Shown one piece after another: positions 17,289 through 24,478 of a stretch of DNA of 64,000 bases; position 1 is the stretch's first letter; every line of letters starts with the position of its first letter. Made by a program: the position numbers and the translations under genes. The DNA lies in the NCBI RefSeq assembly GCF_009709575.1, contig NZ_WIXO01000001.1, positions 3,288,001 to 3,352,000 on the forward strand. Direction: 5' to 3'. The DNA comes from Streptomyces taklimakanensis (GTDB taxonomy: Bacteria; Actinomycetota; Actinomycetes; Streptomycetales; Streptomycetaceae). The notes beneath the pieces were generated by a model. The model searched no databases. It saw only the letters and a program-made list of their open reading frames with translations, and was not told where the DNA came from.

Positions 17289-17636
17289 TCAGGCTGCGCG
17301 GCGCTCCTGGCGGTCACGCTCGGTGACGTCCGTGGTGGTCTGCTGGCGGGGTGAGACGACCGCGTCGGCGTACCGCATCAAGTCGTCCCACACCCGCCGG
17401 TCGCCGCTGAGGCGGCGCTGCAGCGCGGTCCCGAACAGGCGGCAGACCAGGGCAAGACCGCGGTAGGCGTCGGGCATGGTCGGTGCGGCTTTTTCGAGCT
17501 GGGAGCGGGCCAGGCGCATCCAGAACTCGGCCACGCCCTTCTCGCCGCGGGTTTCGCGGGCTCGTCGTTCCTCCTCGACGTACCAGTTGTGCCGGTTCTC
17601 GGCGGCGCGTTCTTCCCTGGTCAGAGGCCGGTTCAT
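17289..17636 (-). CDS. Hypothetical transfer-region protein
   Basis: 115 residues, strongly charged helices (LTREERAAENRHNWYVEEER; GVAEFWMRLARSQLEKAA). ATG overlaps the stop of the upstream gene (ATGA), so the pair is co-translated. Probably part of the conjugation/spread operon; no family name recognised. Confidence 0.55.
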   Translation of the reverse strand: MNRPLTREERAAENRHNWYVEEERRARETRGEKGVAEFWMRLARSQLEKAAPTMPDAYRGLALVCRLFGTALQRRLSGDRRVWDDLMRYADAVVSPRQQTTTDVTERDRQERRAA

Positions 17637-18073
17637 GCCGATCGCTCCTTGCCGAGGTCGTAGACCGAGGTGGGGGCGCTGGCGGAGGGGGCGCCCTGGC
17701 CGGGGACGGCCTTGAGCTGCGGGGCGGCGGGGCCGGCTGCCAGCGCCTTCTGTTGGCGCTGCGCGGCGACCGCCTTGACCTTGTCGTCGTGCTCGCGGCG
17801 GCGGACACCAGCCTCCTCCAGCCTCTTGGCGGTCTTGGTGAGGTTCCGCAGGGCGTCAGCCAGCGCGTTCTCGACCGGTCGGGCCCGCAGGTAGGCGTGG
17901 TAGCGGCGGTCGCCCTCGACGTGGGTTCCGCGGCAGTGGACGCGAACCTCGCGGGCGAGGGTCGCGAGGTTGTGTTCCAGGTCGAGGACGACGCGCTGAA
18001 CGTCCTGCAGGTACCGGACGTAGGCGTCGGGGTTCCGCGCGACGTCACGGAGCGGGGTCGGCTGCTGTTCCAT
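17633..18073 (-). CDS. Helical transfer-region protein (TraA-like position)
   Basis: 146 residues starting MEQQPTPLRDVARNPDAYVR, with long helices (LEHNLATLAREVRVHCRGTH; ALADALRNLTKTAKRLEEAG). It follows the TGGCAG repeat array and precedes the coupled 115-residue gene. Start fixed by GGAGAACCCGAA before ATG. Function unknown; position suggests a role with the DUF2637 protein and TraB. Confidence 0.55.
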   Translation of the reverse strand: MEQQPTPLRDVARNPDAYVRYLQDVQRVVLDLEHNLATLAREVRVHCRGTHVEGDRRYHAYLRARPVENALADALRNLTKTAKRLEEAGVRRREHDDKVKAVAAQRQQKALAAGPAAPQLKAVPGQGAPSASAPTSVYDLGKERSA

Positions 18074-18097
18074 TTCGGGTTCTCCTTCGGGGGCGGT

Positions 18098-18383
18098 TCT
18101 GCCAGCGGTCCGGTCTGGCAGGTGTGCGGTTGGGGTTGCTGGTTGCCAGTGGTCTGCTGCCAACCGGCTGCCAGTCGGTCGCCGGTCGGCTGCCAGCCGG
18201 TGGGTTCAGTGGCTGCCAGCCGGCGGGGTCGATGGCTGCCAGTTGCCAGCGGGAGCGTCGGCAGTTCGGTAGCCGGTCGCTGGCAGGTCGTCGGTTGGCA
18301 AGCGCCGGTTGGCAGGTCGTCGGTTGGCAGTCGGCTGCCAATGGCAGCCGGGTTGCCGGCGGGTGGCAGCCGCTTCGAGTTGC
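18098..18383. repeat. TGGCAG/CTGCCA repeat array, candidate clt transfer locus
   Basis: A 326-base gap between two genes is filled by about 17 copies of TGGCA or its complement TGCCA, in both orientations, often as GTTGGCAG or GCTGCCAG spaced 8-20 bases apart. No open frame is convincing. Streptomyces TraB proteins bind clusters of 8-bp repeats at clt next to the transfer genes, so this is the best clt candidate here. Confidence 0.5.
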
Positions 18384-18399
18384 CACCCGCCGGCGCCTG

Positions 18400-20139
18400 T
18401 CAGGCCACGCGGAGAGGCTTGGCGAGATCCGTGTGACCTGCCTCGATGGCCTCAGTGCGGAGCTGCTGGGCGCGGGACCGGGAGACTTCCAGGGCCTCCC
18501 CGAGTTCGCGGTCGGAGGGGGCCTTCCCCCGCTTGCTGGCAAGTTGGCGGTAGGTGGCTACCACTTCGTCGATGCCGATGGCCCGGCCCGTGCCGGCAGT
18601 TCCGTTGGCAGCATTGGCAGGCCGGCTGGCAGCGTTGGCAGGTCGGCTGGCAGTTCCGTTGGCAGCCCCGTTGGCAGCCCCGTTGGCAGGTCGGCTGGCA
18701 GCTCCGCTGGCAGCGTTGGCAGCCCCGTTGGCAGCCCCGTTGGCAGGTCGGCTGGCAGCTCCGCTGGCGCGGCGGCTGGCAGCCGCATGCCGCTCCCGCT
18801 CCCTGCGGTCGGCCTCGATCCGCTGGATGGCGTCTTGAGCCTTGGCGTTGGCGAGGCGTTCGGCGGCGTCTGCCTCCGCTCGCGCGGCGCGGGCCGCTTC
18901 CTGCGCGGCGGCGCGTTCGGCGTCGGTTCGGGCGGCGGCGGCGAGTTTCTCGGCGTTGGCCTTCGCTTCGGCGGCGGCGGCTTGGGCGGCGGCGATGCGC
19001 TGGGCGGTCTCGACCTCGATGCGGGCCGTCTCCCGCGCGGCGGCCTCGGCTGCCTCGGTCTCGGCGGCGAGGCGGCGTCGTTCGGCCTCCTGTCGGGCGA
19101 GTTCGGTTTCCTGCTGCTCCTCTGCGAGGCGGCGCTGTCGGGCTTCCTCTTCCTCGGCGAGGCGGCGCTGTCGGGCTTCCTCCTCCTGGGCGAGGCGGCG
19201 CTGACGCTCGGTCTCCTCCTGGTCGCGCTTCTCCTGCTCGGCGGCTTCGCGGCGCTTGCGGTCGGCTTCCTCGCGGGCGCGGCGCCGCTTCTCCTCGGCG
19301 TCCTTGCGGGCCTCTTCCTCGTCGTGCTTGATCTGCTCGACGGTGGCGCGGTTCTCGGCCGGCTTCCTGCGTGCCTCGTCCATTGGGATGCCCTCGCGGG
19401 CGAACTGGAGGACGAGGAGGGCGTCGGGGTCGGCGTTGCGGCGCCAGGCCCAGCGGCCGTGCTCCTTCTTCAGCTCGGCGATGTAGAGGTCGATGTCGCG
19501 CTGCATGTGCAGGGCCGTGTCGTAGGCGCGGATGCCGCACACCCGCATCCACCGGTAGAGGCGGAAGGTGGAGGGGAAGGCGAGGATCCAGCGGGAGACG
19601 GGCGGGGACTCGATGTGCTTGTCGGCGGTGATGTTGGCGATGCGGCCGACGGCGTGGCGTGCGGCTTCGACGGCGATGACGAACAGGAGCGGGATGACGG
19701 CGTGCATGGCGGCGCCGAGGTAGTCCGGTCCGTCGGTTGCGGGCCGGTCGGCGGGGCGCCAGGCGACGGCGGCGTTGAAGGAGATGGTGGCGGCGGTCAG
19801 TAGCCAGGCTCCGTACCGCAGGAGCGGGTAGGGCATGCGGAGCCGGGTGAGGACGAGGTCGAGGGCGAGGAAAACGGCGATGCCGAGGTCGACGGCGATG
19901 GGGAACCAGTCGGCGAAGCCGTGGAAGCCCTTCTGCGCGGCGAGGTCGGCGACGGCGTTGTAGGAGCCGATGAAGCCGAGGGCGGCGATGCCGACGGCGC
20001 CGGCGGCGACGACGCCGATGACGATGGTCTGCCAGCGGTTGAGGGTGATGGGGTCGGGGGTGGGGGTGGCCCCGGCCTGGTGCTGGGGCTCCCCCTCGGG
20101 GGTGTCCTGGGCCGGCGGGGCGGCCGGGGCGGTGGTCAT
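18400..20139 (-). CDS. DUF2637 membrane protein with coiled coil and C-terminal HTH (SpdB-like)
   Basis: 579 residues. Four membrane helices in residues about 30-175 (TIVIGVVAAGAVGIAALG; WFPIAVDLGIAVFLALDLVL; LLRYGAWLLTAATISFNAAV; VIPLLFVIAVEAARH) form the DUF2637 domain. Residues about 240-440 are a long charged coiled coil. Then comes an Ala/Asn-rich repeat (NGAANGAANGTASRPANAAS) encoded by tandem TGGCAG units, and finally a helix-turn-helix (APSDRELGEALEVSRSRAQQ). DUF2637 proteins accompany Streptomyces transfer genes and are thought to help plasmid spread between hyphal compartments. The DNA-binding tail may tether DNA to the membrane. Confidence 0.75.
   Translation of the reverse strand: MTTAPAAPPAQDTPEGEPQHQAGATPTPDPITLNRWQTIVIGVVAAGAVGIAALGFIGSYNAVADLAAQKGFHGFADWFPIAVDLGIAVFLALDLVLTRLRMPYPLLRYGAWLLTAATISFNAAVAWRPADRPATDGPDYLGAAMHAVIPLLFVIAVEAARHAVGRIANITADKHIESPPVSRWILAFPSTFRLYRWMRVCGIRAYDTALHMQRDIDLYIAELKKEHGRWAWRRNADPDALLVLQFAREGIPMDEARRKPAENRATVEQIKHDEEEARKDAEEKRRRAREEADRKRREAAEQEKRDQEETERQRRLAQEEEARQRRLAEEEEARQRRLAEEQQETELARQEAERRRLAAETEAAEAAARETARIEVETAQRIAAAQAAAAEAKANAEKLAAAARTDAERAAAQEAARAARAEADAAERLANAKAQDAIQRIEADRRERERHAAASRRASGAASRPANGAANGAANAASGAASRPANGAANGAANGTASRPANAASRPANAANGTAGTGRAIGIDEVVATYRQLASKRGKAPSDRELGEALEVSRSRAQQLRTEAIEAGHTDLAKPLRVA
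18601..18786. repeat. In-gene tandem TGGCAG repeats
   Basis: About 15 TGGCAG units all in one direction, many at 12-base spacing (GTTGGCAGCCCC, GTCGGCTGGCAG), inside the 3' third of the DUF2637 gene. Same hexamer as the adjacent intergenic array, so coding repeat and DNA signal may coincide. Confidence 0.7.
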
Positions 20140-20190
20140 CTGGGGTCGGTTCCTTCCTGGGGTGTGGTGCGGGTCGGTGGTCTGTCGGGG

Positions 20191-20508
20191 TCAGGCGGTG
20201 GGGCGGGGCAGGGCGCGGCAGGTCTCGGCGTGGGACTGCGCCCACTTGCCGACGATGAGGGCCATCGCGCGCTGCGTCTCGGGGGTCACCTTGCAGGTGA
20301 AGGTGTCGTAGTGGTCACGGGTGCAGCCGCGGCACGTGGCCGTGGCGGCGGTCGAGTTCGGCTTCTGGGAGATGTCGACGGTGGCGCCGCCGACGGTGAG
20401 GTAGCGGGCGATGACGCCTTCGGGCCAAGTCGTCGCGGTCGGCTCGGTGGTCTGGGGCATCGGGGTCTCCTTGTCGGTGCGGCGGGTGAAGAGGTCCAGC
20501 AGGGCCAT
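20191..20508 (-). CDS. Small transfer-operon protein with cysteine pair
   Basis: 105 residues from MALLDLFTRRTDKETP, or 88 from an internal ATG (20460) that has a better ribosome site (AAGGAG). Contains ATCRGCTRDHYDTFTC, a possible metal site, and a helical tail (RAMALIVGKWAQSHAETC). Lies just upstream of the DUF2637 gene in the spd-like operon. Not recognised. Confidence 0.55.
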   Translation of the reverse strand: MALLDLFTRRTDKETPMPQTTEPTATTWPEGVIARYLTVGGATVDISQKPNSTAATATCRGCTRDHYDTFTCKVTPETQRAMALIVGKWAQSHAETCRALPRPTA

Positions 20509-20553
20509 GTCGGTCGGTGTCCTTCCTGCGGTCGTGGTGCGGGCTGGCGGGGG

Positions 20554-20721
20554 TCAGTCGGTGGGGGTCTGGTCGAGTTCGCGGATGTGGGCGAGGGTGC
20601 GGAGCAGGCCGGGCTGGTAGGGGGCTTGGGCGATGGCGGTGAGGGTGGGGTCGAGGAGGTGGCCGGTGTCGGCGGTCTCGATGTCGGCGATGAGGTCGGA
20701 GCTGGGCTGGGGCGGGTTCAC
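20554..20721 (-). CDS. 55-residue hypothetical peptide
   Basis: Starts GTG (VNPPQPSSDLIADIETADTG); helical C-terminal half (GLLRTLAHIRELDQTPTD). AAGGAC lies 11 bases upstream. Part of the dense spd-like operon; no family recognised. Confidence 0.45.
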   Translation of the reverse strand: MNPPQPSSDLIADIETADTGHLLDPTLTAIAQAPYQPGLLRTLAHIRELDQTPTD

Positions 20722-20747
20722 GGCGAGTGGCGTCCTTCTGAGGGTGG

Positions 20748-20930
20748 TCAGGCGGCGGTCGAGGTGATGGGGCTCGGGGTGCGGTCGGTGTTCTGCGGGT
20801 GGATGGCGGTCACCGCGGCGTGGTTGTCGTCGGCGGAGTCGGCGAGGGCGAGGTTCTGCTGGGTCTCGATGTGGTTGGTGGTCCAGGTGGCGGGGTCGCC
20901 GTGGGTGGTGGCGAAGTCGTTGGCGGTCAT
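20748..20930 (-). CDS. 60-residue hypothetical peptide
   Basis: MTANDFATTHGDPATWTTNH then an acidic helix (LALADSADDNHAAV) and polar tail. GGAAGGACC before the ATG. Codon use follows the neighbours. Unknown function. Confidence 0.45.
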   Translation of the reverse strand: MTANDFATTHGDPATWTTNHIETQQNLALADSADDNHAAVTAIHPQNTDRTPSPITSTAA

Positions 20931-20994
20931 CGGCGGGTCCTTCCGGGGTTGGCGGTGCGGGATGGGTTTGCGGTTGTGATCGGGTGGGTGGGGC

Positions 20995-21022
20995 CGGTTG
21001 CCTGCTGTGGTGGGGCCGGTTG
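20995..21022 (-). promoter_or_regulatory. Operator half-sites upstream of the spd-like operon
   Basis: Two spaced copies of GGGGCCGGTTGC, the second extended to GGTTGCTCACG, matching the GTGAGCAACCGG arm of the element-wide operator. Likely control site for the genes from 20,930 leftwards. Confidence 0.4.
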
Positions 21023-21089
21023 CTCACGTCGGGGCGTGTGACGGCTCCCCTTCACCGCCGGCGGTTGGGTCCGGCGGATCGGGCAGCGG

Positions 21090-21548
21090 TCACAGGCGGG
21101 TGGTGTTGTGTCCCCACCAGCGGGCGACGTTGGTGACCTTGATGTGGGTCTCGTGGTGGGTGTGGGTGCTGCCGCTGTTTCGGCCGCCGAGCTTGGTGAG
21201 GAGGAGTCCGGCGACGATGAGGGCGAGGGCGGGGGTGGCGGCGGCGAGGGCGCCGAAGAAGAAGCTGCCGCCGATGCCGATGCCGGCGGCGGCGACGCCG
21301 ACCCCGACGAGGCGCTGTGCGGCCGGGTCGATGGCCGGGCGCGGGGCGGGGTGGTGGGGCGTGGGGGCCGTCGGGGTGGCGGGGAGGTGCTCGCGCCGGA
21401 CCGGGATCATGAGGTCGGGGTCGACGGCGTGGGGCACGTAGACGACGGGCTGGTCGTGGTGGTGCTGCTCGACGGCGGTGGGCCGGATGACGGCCGGGAG
21501 GTGCGTGGTGTTGGCCGTGGGTGCGGCGGTAGGGTCGTAGTGGACCAT
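21090..21548 (-). CDS. SpdD-like membrane protein
   Basis: 152 residues. Polar His/Pro-rich N-terminal half, then a long Gly/Ala hydrophobic segment (LVGVGVAAAGIGIGGSFFFG, then ALALIVAGLLLTKLGG; one or two spans), and a His/Thr-rich tail (THTHHETHIKVTNVARWWGH). This layout is that of Streptomyces plasmid-spread proteins of the SpdD/SpdA type. Probably acts with the DUF2637 protein in intramycelial spread. Confidence 0.6.
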   Translation of the reverse strand: MVHYDPTAAPTANTTHLPAVIRPTAVEQHHHDQPVVYVPHAVDPDLMIPVRREHLPATPTAPTPHHPAPRPAIDPAAQRLVGVGVAAAGIGIGGSFFFGALAAATPALALIVAGLLLTKLGGRNSGSTHTHHETHIKVTNVARWWGHNTTRL

Positions 21549-21633
21549 GGAGGGCTCATCTCCTGGTTCGGGGCCCGGCCGTGTTGGGTGTCGCCTGGTG
21601 TTGCAGCACCGGGTGGCGGCGGTCGGGCCTGTC

Positions 21634-21852
21634 TTATGTGGTTGTGTACTTCTTGATGGCGTTGTTGACGGTTGGCCAGGTGTGGCCGGTGAGTTTGGCG
21701 ACTTGGTAGATGCTGCCGGTCTCGGTCTTTCCTTCCTTGAGTGCTTCGGCTCGCCGTCTGAGTGCTTCTTCCGTCTCGGTGGTGAGCCGTTGCAGCAGCT
21801 CGTCCTCCTCGCGGACGCGGTCGAGCCAAGTCCTTTCGGGCTTGGTGTTCAC
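21634..21852 (-). CDS. Small helix-turn-helix protein
   Basis: 72 residues from a GTG (VNTKPERTWLDRVREEDELL). An N-terminal charged coiled coil leads to a C-terminal HTH-like segment (GSIYQVAKLTGHTWPTVNNA). A promoter -10 TACAAT ends 7 bases before this GTG, so the mRNA is probably leaderless; an ATG three codons upstream overlaps the -10 and is unlikely to be used. It could regulate its own promoter and the spd genes below. Confidence 0.6.
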   Translation of the reverse strand: MNTKPERTWLDRVREEDELLQRLTTETEEALRRRAEALKEGKTETGSIYQVAKLTGHTWPTVNNAIKKYTTT

Positions 21853-21897
21853 GCCCGCCATTGTATCAAACCCCCCTTATATACAACCCCCCTTTTA
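21853..21897 (-). promoter_or_regulatory. AT-rich promoter with duplicated A2G6T2 box
   Basis: Minus strand TTGTAT, 15 bp, TACAAT, with two direct copies of AAGGGGGGTT, one before and one within the spacer. Unusually A/T-rich for this element. The repeat may be the operator of the adjacent small HTH protein. Confidence 0.55.
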
Positions 21898-21918
21898 GGA
21901 TGGTGTCGGTCGCATGAC

Positions 21919-21946
21919 GACGCCCCCGTCGATCGACGGGGGCGTC
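21919..21946 (-). terminator. Perfect palindromic terminator
   Basis: GACGCCCCCGTC-GATC-GACGGGGGCGTC, 12-bp stem, after the 35-residue gene. Confidence 0.75.
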
Positions 21947-21965
21947 GCACAACTATCGGGGTGGC

Positions 21966-22073
21966 CTACCGGCGGGTTCCCTTGCCGGCTGCGGACCGGC
22001 GGGACTCGTCGTTGAGCTTCTTCAGGTCATCCGACAACGACCGGCAGGGCCGCAAGTCACGCGGGGCCTTCAC
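21966..22073 (-). CDS. 35-residue basic peptide
   Basis: GTG start overlapping the upstream stop as GTGA; sequence VKAPRDLRPCRSLSDDLKKL followed by a basic tail. Coupled to the 56-residue zinc-ribbon gene. Unknown. Confidence 0.45.
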   Translation of the reverse strand: MKAPRDLRPCRSLSDDLKKLNDESRRSAAGKGTRR

Positions 22074-22240
22074 CGTGCTCCCCCCGCCCGGACCCGGCGC
22101 AGCGCCTCGTCCATGTCGGGGTCGGAGTCGGTCGGCGTCACGTGCAGGGGCGGGGCGAACGTCGTGGCGCAGCGGCAACGCCAGTAGCCGCACAGCGGGC
22201 AGGCGTCGTCGGCCCCAGGGAGCGAGATAGGGTTCCGCAT
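22070..22240 (-). CDS. 56-residue zinc-ribbon peptide
   Basis: Contains DDACPLCGYWRCRCATTF: C-x2-C followed by C-x-C, a compact metal site. ATG has an AGGACGCA ribosome site. Followed by an acidic/basic tail. Typical of the many tiny Cys-rich proteins in this element; function unknown. Confidence 0.55.
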   Translation of the reverse strand: MRNPISLPGADDACPLCGYWRCRCATTFAPPLHVTPTDSDPDMDEALRRVRAGGAR

Positions 22241-22277
22241 TGCGTCCTCCTGAGTGGAATCGGTTCAGGACGTGCAA

Positions 22278-22311
22278 GGCCCTCGGGCGCGTGCCAGCGC
22301 ACCCGAGGGCC
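22278..22311 (-). terminator. Terminator hairpin
   Basis: GGCCCTCGGGCGC / GCGCACCCGAGGGCC stem after the 58-residue gene. Confidence 0.65.
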
Positions 22312-22384
22312 GTCTTTCGTCGGGCCGGTCTGTCCGGCTCCCCTCCGCCGTCCGGACGTGGTGGCCGGGCGGGGGAGGCAGCCG

Positions 22385-22561
22385 TCAGCGCAGGTCGTCG
22401 AAGAGGTAGGCGAGAGCGTCGGCGGCGTCCAGCGGGACGATGCCGCGGGCGGTGGCGTAGGCGTAGACGGCGGATTCGATGTCCGCCCACAGTTCTGCGA
22501 GCTGGTCGTCGAGGTTCGGCTGGTCGCCGGTGTGGTGCCGCTGCTCGGTACGGTGGGCCAT
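22385..22561 (-). CDS. 58-residue acidic hypothetical protein
   Basis: MAHRTEQRHHTGDQPNLDDQ then a clear amphipathic helical pair (LAELWADIESAVYAYATARG; DAADALAYLFDDLR). Clean ribosome site (AGGAGATCCGCC). First gene left of the regulatory gap facing the GntR gene; it may be under control of the divergent region. Unknown function. Confidence 0.55.
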   Translation of the reverse strand: MAHRTEQRHHTGDQPNLDDQLAELWADIESAVYAYATARGIVPLDAADALAYLFDDLR

Positions 22562-22596
22562 GGCGGATCTCCTGCCTGTTCAGGGTGGTTCCGTCG

Positions 22597-22633
22597 GGCC
22601 CCGGTCCGGGAGGTAAGGCTCCTGGCCGGGGCC
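22597..22633 (-). terminator. Leader hairpin (attenuator-like)
   Basis: GGCCCCGG / CCGGGGCC with additional inner pairing (CCGGGAGG..), between the divergent promoter region and the 58-residue gene; the rest of the 22,562-22,924 gap holds no convincing gene. Confidence 0.45.
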
Positions 22634-22845
22634 GTTTTGGTTCTCGTGCCTGTGGGTGGCTCGTGGGGTGGTGCTGTCGGTCGACGTCGTCTGTGGTGAG
22701 AGGTCGACCTGCCGCCTTTTGTCGGGGAGGCGGTGGCCCTCGTGTCGAGTTCTCAAGGCCCTGTGGCGTGGGCTGCTTGCGCTTCTTTCGCGGCCAACTA
22801 CGGTCGCTCCAGGCGCTGTTGGTGTGAACGTAGACGCGTCACCTT

Positions 22846-22888
22846 CTAATGTCAAGACATTAGCGGGATGGCTTGACTTTGGTATGGT
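22846..22888 (+). promoter_or_regulatory. GntR operator and promoter
   Basis: Near-perfect 18-bp palindrome CTAATGTCAAGACATTAG (22846-22863), A/T-rich in GC-rich DNA, followed by a -10-like TATGGT (22883-22888). Its place directly upstream of the GntR gene suggests autoregulation. Confidence 0.6.
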
Positions 22889-22924
22889 GGCGTCTCCAGC
22901 CGACACCAGCCAGGAGGAACCGAC

Positions 22925-23704
22925 GTGAGCAGTGAGCCCATGACCGCGAGTCAGATCGCCGCCGAGTTGCGGCGCCGGATCGGCGCGGGCGAGGAGGGGT
23001 ACCGGCGTGGCGACCGCGCGCCGAGCGTCCGCGGCCTCGCCGAAGAGTTCGGCGTCAGCCAGCAGACGGCAGCCGCCGCCTACGCCTCGCTGGAGGCGAT
23101 CGGCATGGTCCGCGTCGGGCGCGGCATGCAGGGCACGACCGTCGTCGCCGGCCCGGCGGCGTCCGCCCACCTGGGGCACTTCTCCCCGCCGGACCTGTCC
23201 GCGGCCCAGGCGTGGAAGCCCGAGGGCAACGGCGTGGCCGGGAAGGAGGTCATCAGCGTGCGGCAGATGCCCGCCACTGGCGAGATGGTCGCGTGGGGGC
23301 TGCCCGCGGGTGGGGAGGTCGTCGAGCGGGCCTTGGTCCGCACCGTGGACGGCGTGCCGGTGCAGCACAAGGTGACGCTGTTGCCGATGGACGTCGCGTC
23401 ACGCAGGCCCGAGGGCTACGACGGTGTCCCGCCGATGCTGGTGCCGGTCGGTGCCGAACCGGTGACGCCGCCGGCCGGGGTGTCGATGGCGAAGTGGCTC
23501 GGCTGGGGGGTGGTGCATTCCCCGTGGGAGATCACCGTCGAGCCGATGACCGCGCAGGCCGCGCAGGCGCTCGGTATGGAGGAGGGCGTGCCCGCGTACC
23601 GGCTGCTGGCGGTCGCCCGGAACGCCGGCGGTGAGACGGTGTTCGTGACGGTGACGACGATCCCGCTGCATCACCGGATCACGATGGACATCGTCCACGA
23701 CTGA
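22925..23704 (+). CDS. GntR-family regulator with UTRA domain (KorSA-like)
   Basis: 259 residues from a GTG with an ideal AGGAGG site 7 bases upstream. N-terminal winged helix: IAAELRRRIGAGEEGYRRGD, RAPSVRGLAEEFGVSQQTAA, LEAIGMVRVGRGMQGTTVVA. Residues 100-250 fit a UTRA ligand domain (VVERALVRTVDGVPVQHKVT; AQALGMEEGVPAYRLLAVAR). It is the only plus-strand gene of the element. In pSAM2-type elements the GntR protein KorSA keeps excision and replication genes silent, so this is the best candidate for a maintenance repressor. Its palindrome differs from the dispersed GCAAGT operators, so it may control other genes. Confidence 0.85.
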   Translation: MSSEPMTASQIAAELRRRIGAGEEGYRRGDRAPSVRGLAEEFGVSQQTAAAAYASLEAIGMVRVGRGMQGTTVVAGPAASAHLGHFSPPDLSAAQAWKPEGNGVAGKEVISVRQMPATGEMVAWGLPAGGEVVERALVRTVDGVPVQHKVTLLPMDVASRRPEGYDGVPPMLVPVGAEPVTPPAGVSMAKWLGWGVVHSPWEITVEPMTAQAAQALGMEEGVPAYRLLAVARNAGGETVFVTVTTIPLHHRITMDIVHD

Positions 23705-23715
23705 CCGACCGAGAG

Positions 23716-23757
23716 CACGGAAGCGCCCCGCCGAGGTTCGGCGGGGGCGCTTCCGTG
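23716..23757 (+). terminator. Terminator of the GntR gene
   Basis: About 19-bp stem (CACGGAAGCGCCCCGCCGA paired with its complement, one mismatch), 3-base loop, 12 bases after the stop. It may also stop minus-strand transcription from the WhiB-like gene. Confidence 0.75.
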
Positions 23758-23858
23758 TCCGGGGGCGCCGGTGAAACGGCGGCGGCCCTGTCCGGCGGAT
23801 GCCGGGCGGGGCCGTGACGTGGGTGGGCTCACGCTCTGGTGTCGCCGGATGGGTGTGG

Positions 23859-24386
23859 TCAAGCGGCTGTCGTGACCTCCCGGACCTGTCCGCGCCGGTA
23901 CCAGCGTGGTGTGCGGGGCCGGTCGGCGTAGTAGGCGCGGCGCACGGCGCGGCAGCGTGCGCAGGTCGGCAGGCCCAGTAGCAGCTCCAGGCGGTACCCG
24001 GCGAGGGAGCCGCCTTCGGGGCGGGCGTGCTCGGCCGCGAGGCGGGTGAGGCGGTTGTCGCGTAGTCGCGCTTCGTGGGCTTCGCTGCAGGTGGTGCAGG
24101 CGTCGCCGAGTTGGGCGTGGCGGCGCCAGGCTGCTTCGGTGCCGCAGGCGGGTGCGCGGCGGGCGGCGCGGTCGTCGGGGGTGAGTCCTCCCCAGACGCC
24201 TTCGGGTTCGCCGCGGTCGGTGGCGTGGTCGGCGCAGCCTTCTCGGATGGGGCAGTCGGCGCACAGGGCGGCGGCGGTGTTCTGGTCGGCGGGGGTGTCG
24301 CTGGTGAACAGGCGTCCGTGGCCGTAGCAGGGGGTTTGGTGGCCGTCGGGGAGGCGGCGGAGGAAGTCGGGGATGTCGGCGATCAA
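23859..24386 (-). CDS. WhiB-like protein with extra C-terminal cysteine pairs
   Basis: 175 residues. Wbl signature: C20, C42-x2-C45, C51 (QTPCYGHGR; LCADCPIREGC) for a [4Fe-4S] cluster, then the G[VI]WGG turn (63-67). After the Wbl core come CTTCSEAH (C97/C100) and TCARCRAV (C142/C145), which could bind zinc, making it longer than ordinary Wbl proteins. No ATG/GTG fits; a TTG with GGAG 8 bases upstream is the best start. Wbl proteins bind the primary sigma factor and redirect transcription, so it may time element genes. Confidence 0.75.
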   Translation of the reverse strand: MIADIPDFLRRLPDGHQTPCYGHGRLFTSDTPADQNTAAALCADCPIREGCADHATDRGEPEGVWGGLTPDDRAARRAPACGTEAAWRRHAQLGDACTTCSEAHEARLRDNRLTRLAAEHARPEGGSLAGYRLELLLGLPTCARCRAVRRAYYADRPRTPRWYRRGQVREVTTAA

Positions 24387-24427
24387 GACGGGGCTCCAGT
24401 GATCGGTTACCGTTGGATCGCCGTGAG

Positions 24428-24468
24428 GGGCGCCCCCTGTTCGGTCTGGCGGACTGGTGGGGGCGCCC
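24428..24468 (-). terminator. Terminator hairpin
   Basis: GGGCGCCCCC / GGGGGCGCCC stem downstream of the 86-residue gene and upstream of the Wbl gene. Confidence 0.65.
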
Positions 24469-24478
24469 TTTCGTGTGT

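Noticed and set aside
18098..18786. CRISPR array
   Set aside because: Repeats are 6-8 bp, spacing is short and irregular, both orientations occur, part of the array is coding, and no cas genes are nearby.
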